This document shows positions 16,731 through 25,787 of a stretch of DNA of 64,000 nt, in pieces (the first letter of the stretch is position 1; each line of letters starts with the position of its first letter). The position numbers and the translations under genes are program-made. The notes beneath the pieces were generated by a model. That model ran no database searches. It worked only from the letters and a program-made list of their open reading frames with translations, and was not told the DNA's origin. Source of the DNA: Alphaproteobacteria bacterium (lineage in GTDB: Bacteria > Pseudomonadota > Alphaproteobacteria > Micropepsales > Micropepsaceae); assembly GCA_021325375.1 (NCBI GenBank), contig JAJPHG010000041.1, positions 124,001 through 188,000 of the forward strand, written 5' to 3'.

Positions 16731-16847
16731 ATGACGAGAGGGGGGCAGGTATTCCGGGCGATTTCGTCCCAATCACCCTTTCGGGCGATTGTCTCGCGGG
16801 GCCGTAACGCGCCTGATCGCGGCCGAAACAACCAACAGGGGGCACCC

Positions 16848-17378
16848 ATGTTCCGCAACATCCTCACCTACGGCACCATCGCCGGACTGGCCGTCGGCAT
16901 CCCGCTTTCCGCCATCACCATCGGGTATCACGGCCCGCTCTCCCACAGCATGCTGCTGGGCTACACGATCATGCTGGTCGCGCTCAGCGCGGTGTTCTTA
17001 GGGATCAAGCGCTACCGCGACGTCGAGCTGGGCGGGGTGATCGGCTTCTGGCGGGCGCTTGTGCTGGGGCTCGGCATCAGTTTCGTCGCCGGGCTCTTCT
17101 ACGTCGTCGCCTGGGAAACCGCGTGCGCCATCACCGGCATGGATTTCGCGAGCTCCTATGCCAAGGCCATGATCGCCCAGAAGAAGGCGGCGGGGGTCAG
17201 CGGCGCGGCGCTGGCGAAGTTCGTCGCCGAGATGAACGACTTCAAGGTGCAATACGCCAATCCGCTCTACCGCTGGCCTATGACCTTCGCCGAGATATTC
17301 CCCGTCGGCGTGCTGGTATCCCTGATCTCCGCAGGCCTGCTGCGCTTCAGCCGATTCCTCCCCGCGCGGCGCGCCTAA
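16848..17378 (+). CDS. DUF4199-type membrane protein
   Basis: A 176-aa integral membrane protein with four hydrophobic segments (about 8-26, 32-50, 66-88 and 150-170). FLGIKRYRDVELGGVIGFWRALVLGLGISF is the pattern of DUF4199 proteins, which have no known function. The ATG at 16848 follows GGGGGC; upstream in-frame codons lie in the repeat region and are unlikely to be translated. Located after the membrane-anchored LuxR regulator, which may control or sense through it. Confidence 0.75.
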   Translation: MFRNILTYGTIAGLAVGIPLSAITIGYHGPLSHSMLLGYTIMLVALSAVFLGIKRYRDVELGGVIGFWRALVLGLGISFVAGLFYVVAWETACAITGMDFASSYAKAMIAQKKAAGVSGAALAKFVAEMNDFKVQYANPLYRWPMTFAEIFPVGVLVSLISAGLLRFSRFLPARRA

Positions 17379-17402
17379 GCCACCGACACAACGCCTATCG
17401 AG

Positions 17403-17432
17403 CAGGGCGTTGCCCAACCGGGCAGCGCCCTG
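17403..17432 (+). terminator. Terminator-like hairpin after the DUF4199 gene
   Basis: Inverted arms 17403-17415 and 17420-17432 pair at 12 of 13 positions (the remaining one is a T-G wobble), loop AACC. A TTTT run lies a few bases downstream at 17439-17442, so the U-tract is weak and displaced. Probably separates the LuxR/DUF4199 unit from the porin-glnK-amt unit. Confidence 0.6.
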
Positions 17433-17599
17433 CCCGCGTTTTGCGCAGACGGTTCGGCGTGGAGGACTTTGTCCCCAGTCTGTTGCGCCGCAGCAACCGG
17501 TCTGGCCGCCTTCTCTATTGCTGGCGGCGATGAATCCTCGAAAGTTCATGTCCAGGGGAAAACGCTCAGGACAACGAAATTGTTCGAAAGGAGATTGAG

Positions 17600-18916
17600 A
17601 TGCATGTCCTTCTGCGGAAGGTGCCTGCCGTCATGAGTGTCCTGAGCCTCATGGTGTGCAGTGCAAAAGCCGATCCGCTTCCGACCCCGGCAATGACCGG
17701 CCCGCTGGTGGCCGACGCCAACCTCTACAGCATCGACCTGTCCGATTCCGGCATCCCAGGCTTCGGCAAGATCTATATGACCGGCGCGGTCACGGGGCTG
17801 GCCTTCTACCAGAGCAATGCCGCTCGCGCCTTCGACGGCGACAACGAGACCGAGGCGGATTTGAGCAACGGCCAGGTCTTCATCCAGAAGACCGACGGGC
17901 TGGTGCAGTTCTTCGTCGAGGCGGGCGCCTACACCCTGCCTTCGCTCGGCGCGTCCTATATCTCCACCAAACAATCGACCGGCGATTTCTTCGGCGCGGT
18001 GCCGGTGGCATATCTGAAGCTCGCGCCCACCGACGATTTCTCGATTCTGGCGGGCAAGCTGCCGACGCTGATCGGCGCCGAATACACCTTCACCTTCGAG
18101 AACATGAACATCGAGCGCGGCCTGCTCTGGAACCAGGAGCCCGCGATCAGCCGCGGCGTGCAGGCGAACTACGCCGCGGGGCCGGTGTCGCTCTCGCTGT
18201 CGTTCAACGACGGCTACTATTCCGACGTCTACAACTGGCTGTCGGGCCTGGCGAGCTGGACCATCGACCCGCAGAACACGCTGACCTTCGCGGCTGGCGG
18301 CAATCTCGGCCACACGAACGCGCGTCCCGACTTCGCGACGCCGACGCTGCAGAACAACGGGCAGATCTACAACCTGCTCTACACGTTCAACGCGGCGCCG
18401 TGGCTGGTCAATCCCTACCTCCAATACAGCCGCGTTGAATCCGCCATCGCCTGTTTCGACAACGCGCCGTCGTTCTGCAAAGGCGCCGCCACCTGGGGCG
18501 TGGGGCTGCTGGGCAGCTATACGCTCAATTCCAGCTGGAGCGTCGCGGGCCGCTTCGAATACACCGCGCAGTCCGGCGATCCCTGCAACCTCGTCTTCGA
18601 CGATGCCGGCGGCGTGGGCGGCAGCCCCGCGGGCTGTCCGGGCGATCCGCGCTCCTTCGACACGCCAGGCGTGCTCTACGGCCCGGGCAGCAAGGCCTAT
18701 TCGCTCACCATCACGCCCACCTGGCAGCACAAGACGCTCTTCGCCCGCGCCGAGTTCTCCTACGTCCATCTCGACGACACCAGCTCGGTGACGGATGTCT
18801 GCTCCGTCGCCTGCAGCCCGCCGGTCGTGCTGTTCCGGCACGGCACCGGGTTGGGACCGGCGGGTCTCGATACCGACCAGGCGCGCGCGATGCTCGAGCT
18901 TGGGATTCTCTTTTGA
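17600..18916 (+). CDS. Outer-membrane porin preceding glnK-amtB
   Basis: A 438-aa exported beta-barrel protein. Signal peptide through about residue 24 (SLMVCSAKA), then alternating amphipathic strands through the length and a C-terminal aromatic (MLELGILF) as required for BAM-dependent insertion. Segments such as FFVEAGAYTLPSLG, LAGKLPTLIGAEYTF and RGVQANYAAGPVSLSLSF are characteristic of the BBP2/OprB-like porin group. A strong AAAGGAG site precedes the ATG. It ends 12 bases before glnK, so it is likely co-expressed with the ammonium system and may let ammonium or a small N-source cross the outer membrane. Substrate not shown by sequence. Confidence 0.85.
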   Translation: MHVLLRKVPAVMSVLSLMVCSAKADPLPTPAMTGPLVADANLYSIDLSDSGIPGFGKIYMTGAVTGLAFYQSNAARAFDGDNETEADLSNGQVFIQKTDGLVQFFVEAGAYTLPSLGASYISTKQSTGDFFGAVPVAYLKLAPTDDFSILAGKLPTLIGAEYTFTFENMNIERGLLWNQEPAISRGVQANYAAGPVSLSLSFNDGYYSDVYNWLSGLASWTIDPQNTLTFAAGGNLGHTNARPDFATPTLQNNGQIYNLLYTFNAAPWLVNPYLQYSRVESAIACFDNAPSFCKGAATWGVGLLGSYTLNSSWSVAGRFEYTAQSGDPCNLVFDDAGGVGGSPAGCPGDPRSFDTPGVLYGPGSKAYSLTITPTWQHKTLFARAEFSYVHLDDTSSVTDVCSVACSPPVVLFRHGTGLGPAGLDTDQARAMLELGILF

Positions 18917-19267
<351 letters not shown>

Positions 19268-19300
19268 AACCCACGCTCAGAATCGAAGGGAACTCCCACA

Positions 19301-20623
19301 ATGAAAAACACGATCAAACACCTCGCCGGCGCGGGCGCGTTGCTGGCCGCGGGCGCGACGCCGGCCCTGGCGGCCGCGCCCGTCGATCCGCTCAACAGCG
19401 GCGACACCGCGTGGATGCTGACTTCCAGCGCGCTCGTCCTGATGATGACGATCCCGGGACTGGCGCTCTTCTACGGCGGCATGGTGCGCAAGAAGAACGT
19501 GCTGGCGACGCTGGCGCAGAGCTTCGGCGCCACCTGCGTCATCACCATCTTGTGGATGATCATCGGCTATTCCATCGCCTTCACGCCGAACGGCAACGCG
19601 GGCACGAACCAGTTCCTCGGCGGCTTCAAATATCTGTTCCTGGCGCCGATGGGCGTCAAATCGGTGAGCGCGCTCGCCGGCACCATCCCCGAATCCGTCT
19701 ACATGTTCTTCCAGATGACGTTCGCGATCATCACCCCGGCGCTGATCGCCGGCGCGCTCGCCGACCGCATGAAATTCTCCGCCTTCATCACCTTTATGGG
19801 GGCGTGGCTGATCGTCGTCTATTGCCCGATCGCGCATTGGGTATGGGGCGGCGGCTGGCTCGGCACGCTGGGCGCGCTCGACTATGCCGGCGGCACGGTC
19901 GTGCATCTGAACGCGGGAACGGCCGCGCTGGTCACGTGTCTCGTGCTCGGCCCACGCAAGGGTTACGGCGTCGACAACATGGCGCCGCACAATCTCGTGC
20001 TCAGCGTCATCGGCGCGTCGCTGCTCTGGGTAGGCTGGTTCGGCTTCAACGCGGGCTCGGCGGTGACCTCCGGCTACAATGCGGGCATGGCGGCCGTCGC
20101 CACGCAGATCGCGACCGCCGCCGCCTCGCTCGCCTGGATGGGCGCGGAGTGGATCGTGGCGAAGAAGCCGTCTGTGCTCGGCATGATCTCGGGCGCGGTC
20201 GCAGGCCTTGTCGCGATCACGCCCGCCTCTGGCTTCGTCAATCCGATGGGCGCCCTGCTCATCGGCCTGGCCGCGGGCGTCGTCTGCTATCTCTCGGCCG
20301 TGCACATGAAGAGGCTGTTCGGCTATGACGATTCGCTGGACGCGTGGGGCGTGCACGGCGTCGGCGGCGCGCTGGGCGCGATGCTGACCGGCGTCTTCGC
20401 CTCGAACGCGATCAACGGCCAAGGCAAGGGCTGGCTGATCGACGGCAACGGCCATCAGATGCTGATCCAGTTCTACGACGTCGCGGCGACCTTCGTGTAC
20501 TGCGCCGTGGCCACGCTGATCATCCTGAAAGCGATCGACTGGACCATCGGCCTGCGCGTGTCCAAGGACGTCGAGATCGAGGGCCTCGACGTCAACCTCC
20601 ATGGCGAGACCGTTCACGGCTGA
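19301..20623 (+). CDS. amtB: Ammonium transporter Amt
   Basis: A 440-aa inner-membrane ammonium channel with an N-terminal signal sequence (to about residue 25, ATPALAAAP) and eleven predicted membrane helices. Family motifs: LVLMMTIPGLALFYGGMVR, the first pore His in GGTVVHLNAGTAAL, NAGSAVTSGYNAGMAA, and the second pore His in DAWGVHGVGGALG. Transcribed behind glnK with an AAGGGA ribosome site 33 bases after its stop. GlnK would block conduction when nitrogen is abundant. I looked for a -24/-12 sigma-54 promoter upstream of the unit and did not find one. Confidence 0.97.
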   Translation: MKNTIKHLAGAGALLAAGATPALAAAPVDPLNSGDTAWMLTSSALVLMMTIPGLALFYGGMVRKKNVLATLAQSFGATCVITILWMIIGYSIAFTPNGNAGTNQFLGGFKYLFLAPMGVKSVSALAGTIPESVYMFFQMTFAIITPALIAGALADRMKFSAFITFMGAWLIVVYCPIAHWVWGGGWLGTLGALDYAGGTVVHLNAGTAALVTCLVLGPRKGYGVDNMAPHNLVLSVIGASLLWVGWFGFNAGSAVTSGYNAGMAAVATQIATAAASLAWMGAEWIVAKKPSVLGMISGAVAGLVAITPASGFVNPMGALLIGLAAGVVCYLSAVHMKRLFGYDDSLDAWGVHGVGGALGAMLTGVFASNAINGQGKGWLIDGNGHQMLIQFYDVAATFVYCAVATLIILKAIDWTIGLRVSKDVEIEGLDVNLHGETVHG

Positions 20624-20722
20624 GCATGGGCGGCCGTGGGACCGCGCAATGTGGGCCGCGCCGACATTTCGTTCGGCAATGCGTGCGTGGAACTGTAGAG
20701 TCGGCGCCGGGAGGATCCATCC

Positions 20723-21616
20723 GTGGCGTCGACTTTGCGGGACCGTTTGAGCGCCGGCGATTTCGTGCTGACGGCCGAAATATCGCCGCCGCTCTCCGCC
20801 GATCCGAAGGATGTCATCGAGCGCGCCGCGCCGCTGAAAGGCCTGGCCGACGCGGTCAACGTGACCGATGGCGCGGGCGCGCGCGCGCATATGGATTCCA
20901 CCGTCGCAGCCCATCTCCTGCGGCAGCAGGGCATCGAGCCGATCCTTCAGCTCACCTGCCGCGACCGCAACCGCATCGCGCTGCAGAGCCAGCTCGTCGG
21001 CGCGGCGGCGCTCGGTCTCGTCAACCTGCTCGCGCTGACGGGCGACGATCCGAAGGCCGGCGACCAGCCCGATGCGATGCCCGTGTTCGACCTCGATTCC
21101 GCGGGCCTGATCGCCACCGCCGCCGCGATCCGCGACCGCCACGCGCTGCCCACCGGACGCGCGGTGGCGGGTGAGCCCGATTTCTTTCTCGGCGTAGCCG
21201 ATTCTCCGCTCGACCCGCCCGATGGGTGGAAGCCCGCGAGCTTGAGGAAAAAGATCGACGCCGGCGCGCAGTTCGCGCAGACGCAATTCTGCATGGACAC
21301 CGCCGTCCTGCGCCGCTACCTCGAGGCGCTGTCGCGCGAAGGACTGCTTTCGAAGCTGCACGTGCTCGTCGGCGTGGCGCCGCTGGCGTCGGCGAAGTCA
21401 GCGCGCTGGATCGTGAGCCATCTCAAGGGCTCGCTCATCCCCGATTGGATCGTGGAACGCCTGGAGCGCGCCGCCGATCCGAAAGCGGAGGGCGAGGCGA
21501 TCTGCATCGACTTCGTCGACGAGATGCGCGAAATACAGGGCGTCGCGGGCGCGCACGTCATGGCGCCGCTCAACGACGCGGCCATCCCCCGCGTGCTCGC
21601 GCGGCTGAGGCGGTGA
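20723..21616 (+). CDS. Methylenetetrahydrofolate reductase-like protein
   Basis: A 297-aa FAD-dependent barrel protein of the MetF/MTHFR family, which reduces 5,10-methylene-THF to 5-methyl-THF. Visible features are the catalytic Glu strand VLTAEISPP, DAVNVTDGAGARAHM, LQLTCRDRNRIALQSQL, LALTGDDP and the C-terminal barrel GAQFAQTQFCMD. The GTG start has a GGGAGGA site 8 bases upstream. It stands alone and is convergent with the methyltransferase gene 4 bases away. Divergence from E. coli MetF means it could serve a C1 branch tied to the nearby MetE-like proteins rather than methionine synthesis; this is conjecture. Confidence 0.85.
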   Translation: MASTLRDRLSAGDFVLTAEISPPLSADPKDVIERAAPLKGLADAVNVTDGAGARAHMDSTVAAHLLRQQGIEPILQLTCRDRNRIALQSQLVGAAALGLVNLLALTGDDPKAGDQPDAMPVFDLDSAGLIATAAAIRDRHALPTGRAVAGEPDFFLGVADSPLDPPDGWKPASLRKKIDAGAQFAQTQFCMDTAVLRRYLEALSREGLLSKLHVLVGVAPLASAKSARWIVSHLKGSLIPDWIVERLERAADPKAEGEAICIDFVDEMREIQGVAGAHVMAPLNDAAIPRVLARLRR

Positions 21617-21620
21617 ACGC

Positions 21621-23003
21621 CTATCCCAGATCCCGCCTGCGCGTGATGACGTAGGACTCGTCCCAGAACCACAGCCCGCCGTGCTTCTGCAGCACCTCGC
21701 GCGTCGCTTCCAGATAGAGGTTGTTGGACATCACGTCGGCCAGGCGCTGGTCCTCGATCTGCGCGACGTAGATCGCCGCGTTCCACGCCGCCAGCAGCGT
21801 GGACGTGCCGATGCTCGCGCTCACCTCGGTCGGCAGCGTGTGCATGTCGTAGCGGAACAGCGAGCGCGCGTCCGAGCCCGCGTGGAAGCCGATATTGCGC
21901 GCCTCCTTGCCCAGCGCCGTCTTCACCGCCGCGAGAAGCTGGTGGCGGTCGGTGACGAACGGGTTCTCGCCCGGCCAGACCTTCTGGATGATCTCCAGCC
22001 CCGGATCGCCGCCATGGCTGTGCATGCCGAGAAGCCGTCCGCCGGGGCCGAGCGCGCGCACAAGCGGAGCGATCACGCGGCTCGCCTTGAACTCGACGCT
22101 GGCGCGGGCGCGATAAGGCTGCGAGGCGATGACGAGGTCGTAGTCGGCGCGCGCGGCGCCGCGCCGGGGCATCACGGAATCGAGCAGGAAGCGATAGTCG
22201 TCGCGGTAGATCACGAGCACGACCGGCTTCTCATAGGTAAGGCTGCCGGCCCCGGGCCGCGCACGCGTGCCCCAGTTCTGCGCCAGGAACGGCTGGAGCT
22301 CGGTGATCTGCTGCTCGAAATCATGACCGGTGTGGCCGGTGAGCGCGACCTCGCGCCAGACCATGCTCGTCGCGGCCTCCACCGAGCTGGGCGTCAGCCA
22401 CGGCGCCTCGGAATAGTGCATGTTGGTCATGACCAGCACGGTCGAAGGGTGCTCGAAGAAGCGGTCCGGCATCTTCTCGAGCGTGAGGCGCACGTCCTCG
22501 AGACTGATCTCCTTGCCGACGATGGTGAGCGGCATGGTCGGAAAGCGGTCGTGCGTCGCCCGCATCACGCGCGACAGCACCGTGCCGTCGCCGACGCCGG
22601 CATCGAACAGGCGCACGGAGGGCGGACGCGGATGGATGTTGCCGAGCTCGGCGCCGATGCGGTCGGCGACGACCCATTTCTCGCTGCAGGTCGTCACGAA
22701 CAGGAGATATTTCTGGCGGTTGTCGTAGAAGCGGAAATTCCCCTGCGCGTCGCGCGGCTGCGAAGACGGCGCCGGCATCGCTGCGCGCGGCGCGGCGGGC
22801 AGGGATCGCGTGCGCGACGGCGCATGCATGGCGCTCATGAACGCGCGCAGGCGCGTCAGCGTCTCGCCCGTGACACGGCCGCCGGTGCGCAGACGGCCCA
22901 CCAGCTTGCCGTCATTGACCGCGAGACGGCCGAACGTCGTCTCCGCCAGGCCGTTGCGGTGGCAATAGTCGGAGATTTCCGCGATCAGCGTCTCACCGTC
23001 CAC
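21621..23003 (-). CDS. HTH-SAM methyltransferase-like protein
   Basis: A 460-aa protein with an N-terminal Xre-like helix-turn-helix (about 1-58: LAETTFGRLAVNDGKLVGRL), a Pro/Ala-rich linker (61-85) and a Rossmann methyltransferase domain whose SAM-binding loop is RLFDAGVGDGTVL (131-143). Later segments DYDLVIASQPY and LGPGGRLLGMHSHGG fit a class I methyltransferase. The fusion of a DNA-binding-like module to a methyltransferase is unusual, but I recognise no specific substrate. Monocistronic; its 3' end faces the MetF-like gene. Confidence 0.7.
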   Translation of the reverse strand: MDGETLIAEISDYCHRNGLAETTFGRLAVNDGKLVGRLRTGGRVTGETLTRLRAFMSAMHAPSRTRSLPAAPRAAMPAPSSQPRDAQGNFRFYDNRQKYLLFVTTCSEKWVVADRIGAELGNIHPRPPSVRLFDAGVGDGTVLSRVMRATHDRFPTMPLTIVGKEISLEDVRLTLEKMPDRFFEHPSTVLVMTNMHYSEAPWLTPSSVEAATSMVWREVALTGHTGHDFEQQITELQPFLAQNWGTRARPGAGSLTYEKPVVLVIYRDDYRFLLDSVMPRRGAARADYDLVIASQPYRARASVEFKASRVIAPLVRALGPGGRLLGMHSHGGDPGLEIIQKVWPGENPFVTDRHQLLAAVKTALGKEARNIGFHAGSDARSLFRYDMHTLPTEVSASIGTSTLLAAWNAAIYVAQIEDQRLADVMSNNLYLEATREVLQKHGGLWFWDESYVITRRRDLG

Positions 23004-23065
23004 GACAGTCCTCCCTGCGCCGGAGCAGGCTGACGCGCGGACCGCGGATCGTCAATAAATTCTGC

Positions 23066-23084
23066 GCCCACAATTATCGTGGGC
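23066..23084 (-). terminator. Possible terminator hairpin after the alpha/beta hydrolase
   Basis: Six-base arms GCCCAC/GTGGGC (23066-23071 and 23079-23084) with a 7-base loop, placed 22 bases after the end of the minus-strand hydrolase gene. No strong T-run follows on that strand, so it may be Rho-assisted or incidental. Confidence 0.4.
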
Positions 23085-23105
23085 AAGACAGTGGGAAGGA
23101 CCGCG

Positions 23106-23825
23106 TTAAACGCGCGCAAGCCAGGACCGCATCTCCGCAGTCAGCGCATCCGGCCGTTCCATCGCGATCATATGGGCACTTCCTTCGATCACCGCCAGGC
23201 GGCTTTCCGGGACGAGCGCCGCCATCTCGCGGTGGATGGAGACCGGCCGAAGCTTGTCTTCCCACCCCGCGCAAACCAGAGTGGGACAGGAAATCGTGGG
23301 CAAGATATCCGTCTGGTCGCGGCGCATGAGACCCGCCAGCGTTTGAGCGGCCGCGGCTTCCGGCGATTGCCGCGCCATCATCGCGACGACATCTTCGACG
23401 AGCGCCGCGTCGCCCATGTTCGCGGGCGCCATGACCAGAGGCGTCCAGCCGCGCGCGAAGCTTTCCATGCCGTCGGCCGCGATCTTCGCCAGGATCGCGT
23501 CGCGCCGCGCCGCTTCCGCCGCGCGCGCCTCTTCGCTCAGATGCCCGCGATAGTCGGTCGCGACCAGCGCCAGGGCGCGCACGCGGCCCGGCGCGCGGCG
23601 CACGATCTCGAGCGCGACGCGGCCGCCCATCGAATGGCCCGCGAGCGCGAAACTTTGCGGCGCGGTCGCCAGCACGATGTCCGCCATGGTGTCGAAATCG
23701 TGGGCCAAGCCATAGCCCGCGACGCGGCAATCGGCGATGTCGCCGAGGTCGCGCGTCTGCGCGCGCCAGAACGCGCCGTCGCAGAGCATCCCGGGCAGCA
23801 GGACGAGCGGAACCTTACGCGGCAA
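23106..23825 (-). CDS. Alpha/beta-fold hydrolase
   Basis: A 239-aa cytosolic alpha/beta hydrolase: oxyanion strand VLLPGMLCDGAFW, nucleophile elbow GHSMGG (Ser69 region), acid in WEDKLRPV and catalytic His in GSAHMIAMERP. The fold is clear; the substrate is not. Its start lies inside the last 11 bases of the upstream MetE-like gene, so it is translationally linked to it and belongs to the IclR-linked catabolic locus. A role in ester or thioester hydrolysis within that pathway is plausible. Confidence 0.85.
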   Translation of the reverse strand: MPRKVPLVLLPGMLCDGAFWRAQTRDLGDIADCRVAGYGLAHDFDTMADIVLATAPQSFALAGHSMGGRVALEIVRRAPGRVRALALVATDYRGHLSEEARAAEAARRDAILAKIAADGMESFARGWTPLVMAPANMGDAALVEDVVAMMARQSPEAAAAQTLAGLMRRDQTDILPTISCPTLVCAGWEDKLRPVSIHREMAALVPESRLAVIEGSAHMIAMERPDALTAEMRSWLARV

Positions 23826-24846
23826 GCGTCTTCCTCGCGATCTCGGCGCCCTGTGCCATCGCCGCCATCTTCCCGAAAGCCACCTCGCGCGGCAGGTATT
23901 TCAGCCCGCAATCGGGAGCGATGACGATCCGCCTGGCATCCACGAAAGGCAGCGCGCGCGCGATGCGCTCCGCCACGATCTGCGGCGTCTCGACCTCATG
24001 CGTCGACAGGTCGAGCACGCCCAGGATGATCGTCTTGCCGGGCAGCTTCTCGAGCACGGCGCAGTCGAGCTTGGACTGCGCCGTCTCGATGGAGATCTGC
24101 TTGACCGAGGTCGCGGCCAGCTCCGGCAGGAAGGAATAGCCGCTCGGCCGCTCGTGGATGATCGCGGCATAGCCGAAGCAGATATGCAGCGCCGTCGCGC
24201 CTTTGACGCCGTCGAGCGCGCGTTCGACCGCGGCGACGCCGAACTCACGCGCCTTCTCGGGCCGCGCCTGCATATAGGGCTCGTCGATCTGCACGAAATC
24301 GGCGCCGGCGGCGAAGAGATCCTTGATCTCCTCATTGACCGCGGCCGCGTAGTCGAGCGCCATCTCGGCCTCGCTCTTGTAGAAATCGTTCTGCGCCTGC
24401 TGCGACATGGTGAACGGTCCCGGCACCGTCACCTTCACGGGCTTGGAGGTGTTCGCCTTCAGGAATTTGAGGTCGCGCACTTCCACCGGCTCGCGGCGGC
24501 GTATCCTGCCCGTGACGCGCGGCACCGGATTGGGATGGCCGGAACGGTCGAGCGCGGTGCCCGGGTTGTCGAGATCCACGCCTTCGAGCGCGGTGGCGAA
24601 GCGGTTGGAATAGCTCTCACGCCGGATCTCGCCGTCGGTGATGATGTCGAGGCCCGCGCGTTCCTGGTCGAGGATGGCGAGCCGCGTGGCGTCGTCCTGC
24701 GCCTCCTGCAGCCACTCGGGACCGATCCGCCACAGCTCCATCGCGCGCACCCTAGGCGGGAAGCGCTTGGCGAGCTTGGATCGGTCGAGCAGCCAGTCGG
24801 GCTGGGCATAGGAGCCGACCAGGCTGGTCGGCAGGATCGGTAGCAT
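23815..24846 (-). CDS. MetE C-terminal/epoxyalkane:CoM transferase-like zinc protein, 1
   Basis: A 343-aa protein of the cobalamin-independent methionine synthase (MetE C-terminal domain)/UROD-like barrel superfamily, lacking the MetE N-terminal half. ERAGLDIITDGEIRRESY and GADFVQIDEPYMQA are barrel strands of the family, and the zinc site has the form HxC...C: ALHICFGY and VIAPDCGLKYLP. The same ligand pattern is found in epoxyalkane:coenzyme M transferase, so it probably activates a thiol for alkyl transfer. It diverges from the IclR gene and pairs with the alpha/beta hydrolase. True methionine synthesis cannot be excluded but is unlikely given context and the paralogue at 30204. Confidence 0.8.
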   Translation of the reverse strand: MLPILPTSLVGSYAQPDWLLDRSKLAKRFPPRVRAMELWRIGPEWLQEAQDDATRLAILDQERAGLDIITDGEIRRESYSNRFATALEGVDLDNPGTALDRSGHPNPVPRVTGRIRRREPVEVRDLKFLKANTSKPVKVTVPGPFTMSQQAQNDFYKSEAEMALDYAAAVNEEIKDLFAAGADFVQIDEPYMQARPEKAREFGVAAVERALDGVKGATALHICFGYAAIIHERPSGYSFLPELAATSVKQISIETAQSKLDCAVLEKLPGKTIILGVLDLSTHEVETPQIVAERIARALPFVDARRIVIAPDCGLKYLPREVAFGKMAAMAQGAEIARKTLAA

Positions 24847-24860
24847 CAGCGTTGCTCTCC

Positions 24861-24890
24861 ATGATAGAAACGGGCGGTTTCGATATCCGA
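24861..24890. promoter_or_regulatory. IclR-type operator candidate A (half-site conserved)
   Basis: Between the divergent MetE-like 1 and IclR genes. Its right half TTTCGATATCCG matches the right arm of the palindrome at 29315-29344 at 11 of 12 positions; the left half is poorly matched. Likely the autoregulatory site of the IclR gene. Confidence 0.5.
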
Positions 24891-24956
24891 CTCGCGGGCG
24901 TCCGTTTCCCGGATCGCGGCAACCGGATAACGAAACCGGCCACGACCGGACACACG

Positions 24957-25778
24957 ATGCAGAAGCGCACGCCGCCCAAGAAGCCCAACAACGACACCGA
25001 ATATCTCTCGACGCTCGACCGCGGGCTGTCGGTGCTGCGCGCCTTCGGCCGCGACAACCCGCAGATGACGCTGAGCGAGGTCGCCGCCATCACCAGCCTG
25101 TCGCCGGCCGCGGCGCGGCGCTGCCTGAACACCCTCGTCAAGCTCGGCTACGTCGCCAAGCACCGGCGCCACTTCCTGCTGCGTCCCGAGGTGATGAGCT
25201 TCGCCTCGGCCTATCTCGATTCCATGAGCCTGGGCGAGCTCGTGCGCCCGCATCTCCAGGCCGTGCGCGACGAGACCGGCGACAGCTCGTCGCTTTCGGT
25301 GCTGTCGGGCTACGACGTGCTCTATCTCGTGCATGTCTCGACCAACAGGATGGTGCGGCTCGCCGCCGGCATCGGCACGCGCTATCCCGCCTATGCGACG
25401 TCGATGGGCCGAGCGATCCTGGCCTTCGAGGCGGACAATGTGCGCGCGCATTACCTCAACACCGCGATCTTCAAGTCGTTCACCGAGCATACCGTCACGT
25501 CGCGCACCGAGCTCAAGCGCATCCTCGCCGAGGCGCACAAGACCGGCTACGCCGCGATCCAGGACGAGCTCGACTACGGCCTGGTGTCGGTCTCCGTGCC
25601 CATCCTCGACGATAGCGGGCGGTCGATGGCGGCGATCAACTGCTCCACCTCGACCTCGCGGGCCGGACGCGACGAGCTGATCCGCACCCGCCTGCCCGTG
25701 CTGCGCAACGCCGCGCGCTTCATCGAATCCGCGCTGCGCCGCCAGCCCTATCTCCTGCGCTCGGTCCATCCGGACTGA
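24957..25778 (+). CDS. IclR-family transcriptional regulator (PcaR/PobR-like)
   Basis: A 273-aa regulator. An N-terminal winged helix (about 15-75; YLSTLDRGLSVLRAFGRDNP, LSEVAAITSLSPAAARRCLNTL) is followed by the IclR effector domain with YDVLYLVHVST, GTRYPAYATSMGRAILAF, GYAAIQDELDYGLVSVSVPI and AAINCSTSTSRAG. The pattern is closest to regulators of aromatic-acid catabolism such as PcaR/PcaU. ATG 24957 gives the normal length; a frame-open ATG at 24852 would place the start inside the operator. It is divergent from MetE-like 1 and probably controls the palindromes at 24861, 28125, 29315 and 30169. Confidence 0.9.
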   Translation: MQKRTPPKKPNNDTEYLSTLDRGLSVLRAFGRDNPQMTLSEVAAITSLSPAAARRCLNTLVKLGYVAKHRRHFLLRPEVMSFASAYLDSMSLGELVRPHLQAVRDETGDSSSLSVLSGYDVLYLVHVSTNRMVRLAAGIGTRYPAYATSMGRAILAFEADNVRAHYLNTAIFKSFTEHTVTSRTELKRILAEAHKTGYAAIQDELDYGLVSVSVPILDDSGRSMAAINCSTSTSRAGRDELIRTRLPVLRNAARFIESALRRQPYLLRSVHPD

Positions 25779-25787
25779 GCGGCCCCG

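Noticed and set aside
17379-17599. A sigma-54 promoter expected upstream of porin-glnK-amtB
   Set aside because: No GG-N10-GC (-24/-12) arrangement was found; the TGGCCG...TTGC resemblance near 17500 has the wrong spacing.
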